Below are positions 34,990 to 45,764 of a DNA stretch of 50,575 nt, piece after piece. Source of the DNA: Phellopilus nigrolimitatus (Eukaryota > Basidiomycota > Agaricomycetes > Hymenochaetales > Hymenochaetaceae); the NCBI GenBank assembly GCA_021029095.1, contig JAJOHG010000186.1, positions 1-50,575 of the forward strand. The letters are read 5' to 3'. The position numbers and the translations under genes are program-made. The stretch's first letter is position 1. Each line of letters starts with the position of its first letter. Below the pieces are notes generated by a model, which was given only the letters and a program-made list of their open reading frames with translations, ran no database searches and was not told the DNA's origin.

Positions 34990-36340
34990 GACACGAATCG
35001 TTTAAGCCAGGTCATCCGCGAGCAGCGGCCCTACACCCTCCGTCCCTGCGACTGGTGCCACCGCGATTAGTGGCAGCGGCGCGTCGCCTGCCACCGGCCT
35101 GCCGCCGCTTTCCGCGAATTTGCTGCTCAGCCCGCCCGTGACGCGCGTGTCGGCGGTGCCGCTCGCGGAGGCAGGCGCATGCGCATCTCGGAGCTTTCCG
35201 CTGGGGAGATCATGGGTGGATGGCGGCTGACTGCACATACGAGGCGCGCTTCCGCGGGATGGCCGGGCTCGCGAAGGCGGAGCTCGCAGCGGAGCCTGCG
35301 GGCACGCGCGCTCGCGCCGATACGTCTCGAGTTCGATGTCGAGCACCATAGATATTGCGATACGCTTGTGTGGAATTTGAATGGTGCGAATAGATAGCAG
35401 TCTCATTCTGTCTCTTCTTTAAAGTTCTTTGCTGATCTCGCTTATTATTGTTGCTGACAGATCCAATCGTAACGCCCGAAGTCTTCGCGCAGTCGGTCAT
35501 AGACGACTATGGCCTTTCCTCGAGCTATCACGCAATCATCACCAATTCGAAACAGGAGCGGCTGGCCAGCAATGACATGTCCGTCGCGCCGACAGAGAGC
35601 AAGCTGGAAGTTGCGCGCGGGACCTGCAGTCCCCGATGCGGAGTGGTGGGCATCCTGGCGGAAGCGTCTGCGCAATAAGGACGGCTACGACCACACACGC
35701 ACGCTGTCACAGAGCGTGCCTGAGCCGCAGGGCCGCACGAAGAAGTGGCGCAAGTTTGCGTCGCCGGAGAATGCGGCGAAGGGTGCGCGAGCATCGCACA
35801 TGAGGGCTCGTCGGTGGATAATCGAGGTCAATGAGAATAAGATGTACGAGGGATGCGAATCATCATCAAGGTATGCTCTGATTTCGTCAACTGCGAAGTA
35901 ATACACGGGAGATTTAATAGTGGTCGGCTTTTGCAGCTCAATGTCATTGCAGGTGAAATGAAGCTAGGACATCGAAAATGCGGAGCCTACGCCGGAGCAG
36001 TTCGCAGATCTACAGGAGCGATCCCGGACTTGCTGGAGAATTCAAGCAAGTGTTGCAGTTTCATTCTTTTTGCATGCAATTTTCTTACTAATTCCGTAGA
36101 ATCGAATACGAGAACAAGTCCAAAAGTCTCTTTTCCTCGTCGGGCACCCCTCCAATGGATCAGCGGTCCAGGATGACGATCTGCGCATGTCCTTCTTGCC
36201 ATCGATCGCGCCCGTTGCGTGCTCCGTCGACTAAAGACACAGTCATGCCAGTCGATCATCAACTATCTCAACAATGGTGAGCTCGATCGGCTCGACAGGG
36301 GTGGGTTCGTTTCCGCCATTCCTATGACGTATAGCTCACT
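34990..36340 (+). pseudogene. SNF5/SMARCB1-type fragment, copy 2
   Basis: Plus strand: IRLEFDVEHHRYCDTLVWNL, a retained intron ending near 35459, TPEVFAQSVIDDYGLSSSYH, SQSVPEPQGRTKKWRKFASP, EMKLGH, and INYLNNGELDRLDRG. The reading frame is interrupted several times (for example in the stretch equivalent to VGHPSDGSA, which is misframed here). It matches copy 1 at 23865-25275 segment by segment, including intron position, but with independent substitutions and indels. Confidence 0.8.
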
Positions 36341-37065
36341 TTCTTTATTCTCGGCAAAGCTAGTGGTATGTCATAATGTGCAGTGCCTGCCCTCCGCTCG
36401 TGCACGCTCCGGGTCCACCTCAGGCTGTTCTCCCTCTCCTGCTCGCTGTCCCCGTCGTCCTCGCGCAGGGACGACTCCTCTTTCCTCCCCACCCCCCGAT
36501 GCTCATCATCCTCGATGCTCTTCACCCACTCCACCCCTTTCTAGACGAGCCATTACCCAATGTCACTGACACTGCGAGATAACCGACCCAACGCGCAGAC
36601 GGAGCTCTCGAGCCTCACACTCCCAACTCGCTGAACCATGGACACATGCGCGAGAGCTCCTTTGCGTCAACATTTGCCGGCTCCGACGGCGGTGAGTCAT
36701 CCAGCTCGACAAGCCCGACGAACGGTGATCCTGACTGTCCGTCTGTCAGTAGGGCAGGGCCATGGCCCGAGTACCGACGGCTCATTCGTGGTGCACGAGC
36801 ATCGCCATTGCCGCACCGTCTCCTCCCAGCTGAGGTGGCAGCTGCGACGTCATGTATGCCTATTGTTCAGGAAAGTACGGATAATGCCAGAAAAGCAAAT
36901 CCGACACAGACGCGGCAGGAGGAGGGAGGAAGGGAAAGGAGCGAGAGGAGCTGGAACGGCAGATCGCGCTTGGCAGCAGCGAGCCGGGTGCGGAGGCGGA
37001 TACTATGGACCCGTTACCTGCGCAGCTCAGCATGCTCGCGCTTGCGCGGCTTGCCGACTCAAAGA
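36341..37065 (+). pseudogene. Unidentified gene fragment
   Basis: Protein-like pieces such as SFASTFAGSDGGESSSST and ALGSSEPGAEADTMDPLPAQ, then LSMLALARLADSKNLH, occur with frame changes and possible introns (GTGAGT near 36692). Compositionally this is coding sequence of a GC-rich fungal gene. It occupies the place that HDAC and SMC3 pieces fill in arm 1, so it is a different captured fragment. Family not recognised. Confidence 0.4.
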
Positions 37066-37620
37066 ATCTGCACAGGAGCACCGTAGGCCTCCCGCTCTTC
37101 ATCGTGCTGCTCATTCGCTTCTTCGTGCAGCTGAGCACCAGCGGACCAGAAGAGGCTTGCGTGCGTGCAGATCCTCATCATCAGTGTGACACTCATCGTC
37201 GTTGCGGTGCTCAAAGGCCTGCCGCTCGCAATGAAGCGCATGACACAGGAGAGCCTGCTCGTGTACGGGCTCGGCGGCTGCGAGATGATGGCGAACGCGA
37301 GCGTTGTGCGCATGGACAAGACTGGCATGCTCACGCAGAACGTGATGAGCGTCGTCATGGGCTCCGTCGGCATCCGCGCCAAGTTTGTCCCGTGCCTCAC
37401 AGAGAACCAGGCACACACGAACGTCGGCGAGGAGCCAGGTGTGCGCGAGACACCGGAGGAGAGGGAACTGTGTCGGTAGCACCCGGACGGCTTCTCGATT
37501 GACCAGAGCGAGCTGTACGACGTGCTGTCCTCTGCGCTGCGTCAGCCGTTCAGCGACTTGCTCGCGGAGAACTCGACGGTGTTCGAGGACGAGGACGGGA
37601 AGACCGGCGCGCTGCGCAGC
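37066..37620 (+). pseudogene. PMC1-type Ca2+ P-type ATPase fragment, copy 2
   Basis: Plus strand: LLIRFFVQLST, then in another frame LIISVTLIVVAVLKGLPLAM and LTQNVMSVVMGSVGIRAKFV, then after an in-frame TAG (37477-37479) FSIDQSELYDVLSSALRQPF. It covers the same slice of the pump as copy 1. The phosphorylation motif here reads DKTGM rather than DKTGT, and PEGLPLA has become LKGLPLA, so the lesions differ from copy 1. It extends slightly further, to ENSTVFEDEDGKTGAL. Confidence 0.85.
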
Positions 37621-37744
37621 ATGCCCGCCTGCTATCTCTGCCACTACCGCACTCGAAGACAACCATCGACACCCCACAGCTACACTCGAATTGTGACCGC
37701 TCGGCTGCCATCACATCCCCGACCCCATTAGGTCCTCTCATAAA

Positions 37745-38609
37745 GACATGGGGTACATATATGCGCACGGCAAGTTGACCCACGCGGCAGTGGTGGCTGC
37801 TGTATGTCGTGCTCCAATTTGACAAGAACGAGGTCGAGACAACCCACTGGAGAGTGGAAACAGGAGGGTGGCAGAGGACAGAGATGACATGCACAAGGTA
37901 CGTACTCATGTTCTCTCCTGTGCCCCGCGCACGGTATTTGGTCTGCACAGGCCGTCTAGTAGAGTTGCGGGATGTGTCCGTTTCGTGGATACTCGCGCAG
38001 CTTTTATTTTGTAGTAGTGTAGTATTGAATAAATACAGTTAATTACTATTAGACGACATTGAAAAAATTAATGCAAATAAGATATAAATGCTGCACGCAA
38101 TCTGAGGCAATACATACCGGTGCCCAAGTATGATAGAAAAAAGGATTCAAGTCAGCCTTGTGTGGGTGGAAAACGCGTCACGCAGGGAGTGCACAATAGA
38201 ATGATTTTTCATGAAGTCTAGGTACAACATAAACACATCATTTTTACATGCAAACGTAGCCTAGACACAGGCCATACCAACGGAAAAGAAAGAAAGGAGA
38301 CACGAGCAAAAAATAAATCAAAAACGTGAAAATACGTAGCGAAAAGCTCGCGAGGAAAAGTGTGACATGTGGCGGTGCTATATGGCTTTGTTGACCCCCC
38401 CCCTGTAACAAAATATTTTGTACACTTTTTGTACACTTACGGCACTTTCCGGCCCATTTTTTGTAATAGTGACCGTGACAAACGAGTGAAAGAACGCTTC
38501 CCTTTACAGGAATTGTAACTTCTAATTGATTTCTTCATTTTATTCATTCGACTCAACAGACGCCCGAAAAACCGGGAACTAATCTTTCACAACGCATGTT
38601 TCAACCTGA
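37745..38609. other. Intergenic sequence, no gene recognised
   Basis: GC-rich remnant sequence to about 37990, then AT-rich sequence up to the 3' end of the minus-strand regulator gene. A run of C's lies at 38396-38403. No gene model. Confidence 0.4.
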
Positions 38610-39584
38610 CTACATGGTACCCTCACTACTGTGGCGGTAAATGGATGCAGAACCATCTATCACATCACGCTGATAAAGTTTCCCATGGTCGAAGCTTTTG
38701 GCACCCGGCTGACCTTGGGATTGAGCCGGAGTCGACGAGTTAAATGTGGGTAAGGCCGAAGTATGGTATGAAGTAAATGCGAGAGGAACTGAAGGATAAG
38801 CGTTCGCAAATGCCTCGCTTAAAAGACGACCGTTGTAAGAATCAATTTGTATTTTGATATTAATGTAGACATACATTGGTTCGTGCATCTTCTGCCTTGA
38901 AGGTCCAGAGACAGGAGACAGGGATGGTTGTTCGTAAATTTGCTGATGGTAAGACACCGAATGCTCATTCCAACCTGAAGCCGACTGGGTGTAACTTTCG
39001 TAAGCGTACTCGCGGGCAGGCTGTTTCCCGAAGCCGTGGCTGCCACCTCCTGGGAAAGGGTTTGCAAACATCGGGGCTTCGTTGTTCTTCGTAATTATGA
39101 CTCTTCAGCGGCACGTCTCTGCTCATTTCAAAGAGTTACTCACAGGAAGTCCGATTTGCACATGTCCGATACTAGCTACACCACGTATGTCCCCGGCTCC
39201 TTCGAGGTTGCTATGTTGTAGCCCAGGTACGTCGGACTGTGGAGGTGTAATTGGAGGATCATGGGAATGCATGGTATAAGACGCTTGGCGCTGATTCTTG
39301 CTGTGCGACTCGGTCCTCTTGATCGCCGCGCGTTGCTTCCTCTCAAGCTGTGCTTGAGTTGGACAAGGTCCACCGCAAGCGAATGACTTTTCCGCACAAC
39401 GCACACACCCAGATCCACGCTTCTCGCACTGATGACAAGAGTGAAAACAAATGATTTATTGGGTGACCATTAAGAACCCTGAATATAGTTTGTCCCTTAC
39501 CTTCAACTTCGCGTTTCTACATTTTTGACATGGTGTCTTCCTAATCGCACGTGTATGGGTAGGGGTTTTCTTTGTGGTCCCCAT
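38610..39584 (-). CDS. Small Zn2Cys6 transcription factor
   Basis: Model: exons 39584-39501, 39428-39144, 39086-38875, 38817-38610; 262 aa; introns of 72, 57 and 57 nt, all GT-AG (GTAAGG, GTGAGT, GTATGT). The zinc cluster is complete at residues about 19-45: CQKCRNAKLK, intron, CEKRGSGCVRCAEKSFAC (x2, x6, x6, x2, x6). A Lys/Arg-rich stretch before and after it (RKQRAAIKR) could bind DNA or act as a nuclear signal. The remainder is Ser/Tyr/Gln-rich and low complexity, with no fungal_trans domain. Skipping the third intron would leave an in-frame reading through 38874-38818, so that junction is supported by its consensus sites rather than by frame. Targets unknown. Confidence 0.8.
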
Positions 39585-39599
39585 TTTCAAGGGTCACCG

Positions 39600-40935
39600 A
39601 GTAGGCGTAGAGGAAGGGGCTTTTTTGTAGAATCTTATCTACGATAGCGAGGACGACAGAGAAAGCAGGAGGGTTCATCCTCAAGAGGGTGAGTAGGCAA
39701 GGCGAAAGACAGACAAGGCCAACAGTCGGGTGATAGTCCTAAAATGAGGAGCTCCCAAGAAAGGTGCATGTCATGCATCATCGCACTCTTTCTTTCGCCG
39801 AGTTCTATTAGCACATCGAGTCCAACATTGCGTGAGGGCAGGAAGAAAACAGTGTCAATATATACGCGGGAGCAAGTAGCAAAGTCAACATCTGGGTTCG
39901 CAACAAGATAGGCACCTTCTGAATGGGGATTAATTATGTTTAGGATCGTGTCCATAGCCAAAACGGCGCGGAGCGAAGCCTCTAGAGTAGCCAACAGAAA
40001 CCTCTCGGAGAGTCGGCTTTGTTCAATGCCAGATCAGTAGACTGTTGATTTTTGGTTCAAGCGTGTCTCCGTCCTGCCTACCCAAAAGGCGATGAACCCA
40101 ACTGAGACACCATGAACGAAGACCTGATTGCCCAGAACCAAATAGGGAAGCAACCGGATTTGAATTGTGATCTCATCGCCTTTTTTCCGCATTCAATTTA
40201 GAGTTGTAAGAAACGGCCGAGCCTATCTCTAGAAATCGGCGGAGAAGATCGAAGTTACGGTCAAGATTTCGTACCATACAGCAATTCTTCCAGAGCCGTA
40301 ATAGTCTCCAAAAAGAAAAGGTACGAACATGGACTCACAGTTCCATCCAGCTGGACGCTTTCTCGATTCGAACAGGATCTCGTCTACCTAAAAATGCAGA
40401 AGGAGGTATCTCGATAAGAACGATCGCGCTGATGGTGATGAGTGCCTTACGGACTTATGGCCAAGATTCCCAATCTGTTACAAGCCTGTAAAAGAAAACG
40501 CCTGACTGACATCTATGCACTACCCTGCACTAGGAGAAATACGCGCGCCATCTGAATCTCAGAACAAGTCGAGTACCCAATACAAAAAGCCAGAAACTCA
40601 CCGTCTCCCGAAGAAAATGGGAACGTACGCTGCGTGTGCAATCGGGAAACTTGAGAAAAATCCATCTGTACAGAACAAGGAACAAGGCAGCAAAATAGGT
40701 CTCTTTGCGCTCCGTGCAGGCGCACAATATTGCTGTAATAATTGGTTGGGTAAAATCTCGCGAAGTACCTAGATCTTCGCAGACGAGCTGCCTGGGGATG
40801 AATGAACAGCTGTAGACAACAACATCACAAAGCTTCCGCTCTTGAACTCTTTTAAGTCACCGCCTTCCTCAGCGCAGCAAGCTGCAGACGGGCTGAATCA
40901 TTTTTTGGCGACATCCATGATCCGACTTAGATAGA
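39600..40935. other. Intergenic sequence, no firm gene
   Basis: A 119-codon minus-strand frame at 39635-39994 directly upstream of the small regulator is open but has no domain or exon structure I trust. The rest shows nothing. Confidence 0.35.
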
Positions 40936-41347
40936 GTCGGTTCACATCCCGCTACTATCGTCACACTGTGACGATCATGTGATGATGCTTTGTATTCGGC
41001 TCGCATTTGCTCTCCCAATTTTCCCTAGCTACAACGTGTGCCTTCCGTTTCGGCATAGATAAATAAGTAGGGTCAGCGTGCTTAAATTTCAGAATACGAT
41101 GGCGTTTTGCGTACATGCGTCGATGCGACTGGCTCTTCCTTATTCAATTTCAATAGTTCACGCCTGTTTGAACACTGCTCGTCATTACGCTGCACGACCA
41201 GCTCGAAAATAATTGTGTCAGCTTATTCTCACAGTACATGGTTTGTTCCATACATAATATTTTACAAATGTCCTGATGCTTGGGCCTATCACCAGTCAGA
41301 CCAAAAACTGACATATCACTTCACGTGAGAGTAGTAGAATATGTACC
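40936..41347 (+). mobile_element. MITE-like element, family 1, copy B
   Basis: Starts GTCGGTTCACATCCCGCTAC. The right end, inverted, reads GGTACATATTCTACTACTCTC, matching the left end at 15 of 21 positions, mostly with transitions between them. The interior matches copy A (15351-15842, inverted), with a shorter left part. No coding capacity. Target duplication not established. Confidence 0.6.
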
Positions 41348-41516
41348 TTAAGTAACAGGGCGGGGTGACGTAAGCACATCATCTATCATCTGCGACGGCA
41401 ATGTGCCAGAGAACGACTCATTGCAGCAATATAGATACTGAGAAGAGTATTATACATTAATATGTGAAGTGCATGTAACTACAGTAATCATGATGAGTAA
41501 ACTATCTCGAACAAGC

Positions 41517-42504
41517 TCACGTCTTCTCTCGGATGGACAGGCTCCTACCGCGTCTCCCGGAATTGTAAAGAATAACCCTCGACGCAGCATAAAGTGTAAG
41601 AAGAATGAAAAATGCTGTCATAGATATAATTATGGAAGTTTCATCGATCGTCTCCAACATGGCGAGAACCGTGCTTGCTATGAAAGAGAATACGGACACA
41701 TGTGCGAAAAATGTTGGGCTTTTATAACCCATCCAATCCTATGGTGAAAAGTCATGAGAAAGGGCGTAGACATGTAAGAGACATGAAACTGGCTCACTGT
41801 CATATTCCTTGGCGTCATTCTCTTAGACGAGTCCACATCACTTTTTTTGTCATCGACCCGCAGAGTAGTCAAAAGCACCTCATACGTCAACTTTATCCCA
41901 ATAAATGAAGACGTAATGGATATGAAAAGCAAGGAAGATAGAGTCCCCATGCTCTTGCGTTTGGATACTATAATGTCTTGCGGTAACGAGAGTAGCACTG
42001 GTCCGGCCAATCCAATTACTGTCGACATCTGAGAGTATAAGGTCACTAAAGTATCCAGCAGATCATTAAACATTTTCGAGAACCATACCATGAAGTATGC
42101 ACATGGCCCTAGGTCGGTGCGCAAGAAAACACAATTTGAAGATTGAAGATCATTAACTGTGATGAAAACAAATTAACCATGCACTACGAACATTGTGAGT
42201 TCTTACTACAAAGGGCGGTACGAATCTGCTCCAGTTTCTCCTCGGTACTTGAAAGTCGAGTCATTAAAATTTCTGCATTTGTGTGAGAACTCGATGACCT
42301 GAATTCGCCAAGTTCATAAGGATGTCAGAACATACCATTCATTTTAACCAGATCACCGTCTTGAGTTGAGCGCGACATATGGTCAAAGCGCAATTCATCT
42401 AGAGGAACCGGTACTGGGGACGTCGCGAAATGCTCAGTACACGTTACAGATGCACGCGTATCGGAAGAGCAATCGGGCCGTCCATTCGTGCCATCTTCGT
42501 CCAT
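41517..42504 (-). CDS. Four-helix membrane protein, function unknown
   Basis: Model: exons 42504-42336, 42272-42207, 42156-41798, 41738-41517; 271 aa; introns of 63, 50 and 59 nt. The N-terminal 80 residues are acidic and soluble, with a short coiled-coil-like helix (STEEKLEQIRTAL). Four hydrophobic segments follow: around MSTVIGLAGPVLLSL, SSLLFISITSSFIGI, FFAHVSVFSFIASTVLAM and IIISMTAFFILLTLYAASRV. It ends in a basic tail (GRRGRSLSIREK). This is the layout of the short, lineage-specific membrane proteins common in Agaricomycetes; I do not recognise a named family. The third intron is needed to bring the last two helices into frame. No lesion seen. Confidence 0.7.
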
Positions 42505-42540
42505 AGTGCGTAGAATCTATAGTAGTCCTGAGCAAGTGCC

Positions 42541-42549
42541 TTTATATAC
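42541..42549 (-). promoter_or_regulatory. TATA box of the membrane-protein gene
   Basis: Minus strand reads GTATATAAAGG, about 40 nt upstream of the ATG at 42504. Confidence 0.6.
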
Positions 42550-42559
42550 GTTTCAGTTA

Positions 42560-43710
42560 TATCCTTCCAGGAAAGTTATGAGCCATGGGAGACAGTAGAA
42601 TTAGCCTTGAAAGCACTATTATGGAGAAGCGCCGAGTAAAGAACAAACTCTGAGAGTCAAAGAGTTTTCAGGCGTGAAAGAAAGTCGCCTCAAAGAAGAC
42701 GACTGTTTTAGGCGATTACTTCAAGCCTTCGTCGTAACGTGAAAGTCGACACCACCGAACCGGTGAGCGGAGCCGGAACTGAATACAAAGAACGACGACT
42801 CGGAGAAAAGAGCGTCAGCGAACGAGCTCGTGGGCTAACTCGCCCATATGTATCACCGTAGATCTAAACACCGTGGCAAAACGCCTGACGCCACACTCTT
42901 CTAGCCCCACACCCATTTTTAACGACGCCTCACAAACGCGACGCTGAGGACTGAAGCGTCTGATTTCTATGCCGGATGTTGTAACACTGAAGGGCACATC
43001 TCAGTAATCGCTCTTTGTTGATGTCTAAAGAACACATCTCATACCGAGCTCGAGACTGCTTTTGAAATACTGTAGTTAAACTCTACGTGCATGGGCCATG
43101 TAGAGAGCCGCTGCTGGCAGCTGAGAATCATTCGGAAGCCGGCTCGCAGAATGGCAAACAAGTCAGATCTGCGAAAACAAGGCATAGAGTAGAGCGAGCC
43201 TGTAAGCACACGAGATCGCGACCCGGGACAAGTAGCGAAGTCCATGGTTTGGTCGTTGGCCTTGGTACCAGACACGACTCGGCATAAACAGCAATTAGTT
43301 ATGTAATTATGTCTAATGTAAGCATATTACTAAGTACATCAAGCTTGCAAGGGAAAAAATGGGGCAGAAATTGACAACGAAAATGAATCGAAAGCCCATG
43401 ATATGAAATAAAACATAAGAGATAAGTGTGATTGAAATCCGTGATTGCTTGTTTAGAATCTGAACTTGAAATCAAACGAAGACTCGCTAAAATGCTGATT
43501 AAAACATACTATTACCACGACGCCCGAGGGCAAACTAAACCAGCCGTTATGCTGATTCGACAGAAGAGCAACCTCCTCAAAAAAAGTATCCGACAATTCG
43601 AAAGAGAAGGGTTGATCGATCATCCAAGCGCGCTTGGATCAGTGCATAAAAAAGCGGGAGATGAGACGAGCACTGATAGCAGCGCTGAAACGGAGATGCG
43701 GACGAAGCAG
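42560..43710. other. Intergenic sequence, no firm gene
   Basis: A plus-strand open stretch at 43432-43842 overlaps the 3' end of the minus-strand regulator gene and lacks a domain. Otherwise nothing is seen. Confidence 0.4.
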
Positions 43711-45201
43711 TTACTGCGACCAGTCATAATATTCGAGTGCATCGTAAGCATTCGGACTCGGATATGCAGAGCTAGGACAATTCCTACTGGGAGGGGACGT
43801 TATGGTTTGAAGCTCGCTCGCCCCCGGCCAAGGGGATGGTGACTGCGAGAAGTGCGGTGGTGAGAGGTTTAGGGGCATGCCCTCGGAACTGCGAGATTCC
43901 GCGAACGAGGGAGAGATTTCTGACGCATGAATGCGTGGACGTAAATAACCAACTCGGTCATCATGGCGGGACTGGGCATTCTGCTCGAATCGAAAGTTCT
44001 GCGAAGACGCCCTCGTATCTAGGAGTGATGCTTGGGTAAAAGGCATCATGGTGGTTGCGGTATTTTCCGGCCCCACGGGAACTTGCGAAGCGATGAAATC
44101 GGGATTGGAGTTCGAGGAGAGGTCCATATCCACGGAGGACGTCGCTGATGGTAAATCAAAGCTATCCCGCGCACGATGGTCAAGATGAGCCTGCTGAAAA
44201 CGGTATGGCTGTTGCGTTTGCCGAGGAAAAGATGAAGACTCGCTGCTAAAAACTGCCGACAGACGATGTCCAAGCTCCATGTCTAACACGTGCTGGGGCG
44301 CAAAGTCAAAGATAGACACGGAGTCAATGTCGTCCGGCGCATGAAGGGGAAGCAAAGGCTCATTATACGCCCCTGCTGGTGAGGAGCCAAGGTCGATGTT
44401 TGCACGATTGGCGGTATGAGTAGCATGCACAGAGCTCGTTATGCTGACACTTTCATTCGGATAATGTGGAAGGGACGAGGGCGCAACTGACGGCGAGAAA
44501 CTCGTTGTACGATGACAAGCAGTCGCCGCGCTGGCTCTAGAGAAATTCGGAACAGAGTACGAGCGCTGGCTATACAGATGAATATTGCGCTGGAGCTTCG
44601 GTGACGAGTAATTGTGTTGAGTCTGGGAAGGAGTCACCGCAGAAGGGAAGCCTGAATTCTGCATGGCTTCAAATATTTCGTCTTGATTGAGGTGCGCGGG
44701 TGACGGAGTATCAAGCCCAGATTCCGTCCTGCTCGGCGATTGATTTGGCGAGCTGGTGGTCGGCCAGATGAGGGACGAGCTGAGGGATGCTGCATCCTCT
44801 TCGGTGAGAGTGAGCACGAGGGATGATCTCGAAAGAACGCACGATTGTTTGGAAAAATAAACACATCTGGCACGGGCGCATCGAGGCGAACGTCATCAGC
44901 ACTTTGACCGGCACAGACGCATTGGCTTCTGCTTTTATGAGGCGTGTACGTGCACTGCGTGCCGTTCAGGTGACATCGCCGGCATAGCGGCTTTTCACCA
45001 TCGCACTGCATCGACGCTCGTAAGAACAACTTCTAGACGACTAAGAGAATCAAAATATGGACATGCCTTCTTCTGCGAGCGTCGACATTCATCGCAGGCA
45101 TGCTTGGTGCGAGCTCGTTTGGATCTTCCGGAGTCAGCGGAGATCGACGCAGACAATGTCTGATGGACGCGAGAAGTGCTTGAGACGTTCTGAGTAGCCA
45201 T
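43711..45201 (-). CDS. Zn2Cys6 transcription factor with a GC-AG intron
   Basis: Model: exons 45201-45067, 45005-44843, 44789-43711; 458 aa. The zinc cluster spans exons 1 and 2: CDECRRSQKK, intron, CDGEKPLCRRCHLNGTQC (x2, x6, x6, x2, x6), residues about 36-63, with basic KRARTKHA before it. Intron 1 (61 nt) must start with GC (AAG, then GCATGT) because no GT donor gives the cluster in frame. Intron 2 (53 nt, GTGCGT...GATGCAG) joins to the long last exon, rich in Ser, Pro, Gln and Asn, ending ALEYYDWSQ. No fungal_trans domain. Likely nuclear; targets unknown. This is the best-conserved zinc cluster of the five in the window. Confidence 0.82.
45006..45066 (-). other. Non-canonical GC-AG intron
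   Basis: 61 nt, starting GCATGT after AAG and ending GATGCAG. The only GT nearby (one codon later) gives a frame that hits a stop within three codons and loses the third cysteine. GC-AG introns are a known minor class. Confidence 0.75.
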
Positions 45202-45282
45202 TTATATCTCAAGCAGAGATTGGGGTGGGATTATGTGGGAGGACAATGCTCTAAAAGAAAACACGACGCGGGCTCATGGTCT

Positions 45283-45288
45283 TATAAG
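45283..45288 (-). promoter_or_regulatory. TATA box of the 43711-45201 gene
   Basis: TATAAG on the minus strand (within AGCTTATAAGACC), about 85 nt upstream of the ATG at 45201. Confidence 0.45.
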
Positions 45289-45764
45289 CTAGCCGATTAA
45301 TTTAGCACTGAAGCGCGAAGCAAAGAAATAAAATCACATAACATTATGAAAGGAAGGTTTAGACGGTGTAATGATCCGACCTACGTACACCTTCAAGGGC
45401 ACGACACGTTTCGAAGGTGATCGTGAGTCTGCCATGGAGTTTTCAGGCTCCAGGGCTTCAATAATTCTACGGTCAGGTCCAGAGTTTATGGGATCGGTTC
45501 GAGGGAGGTCCTGATTTGTAAGCAACGGCACCGTCTAACCGAAAAGTACAAGGCACATCCGTCGAGCTCTGCCACTCTCAGCCGCCATGTGCTTTGCTCA
45601 CCACATATTTTACATCGCCGACGCAGCGCTTCGGTCACAGCTTCCACTCTTGCTTAACATGCATCGTCAGCTTCTCGAACATTCACGAGTATAGACTTTT
45701 CGTTTCTCCTCGACTCTCCCCTGACTTCGGAAAACACCTTTTTTTTTCGCCCTTTCTCATCAAG

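Larger units (their letters stand above)
34831..37745 (+). mobile_element. Captured gene-fragment array, arm 2 (SNF5 - unknown - Ca2+-ATPase)
   Basis: Opposite-strand counterpart of the array at 21985-25690. It starts with the same leader (CTTCGAAATCGCCTTTTT and ACCGGGAAGGAAAAAAA), then SNF5 and Ca2+-ATPase fragments. In place of the HDAC and SMC3 pieces it has about 700 bp of unidentified GC-rich sequence. Shared retained introns show that both derive from the same DNA source. Confidence 0.6.

Noticed and set aside
43432..43842. 136-codon plus-strand frame
   Set aside because: Its 3' third is antisense to the firm regulator gene and it lacks a domain or promoter.
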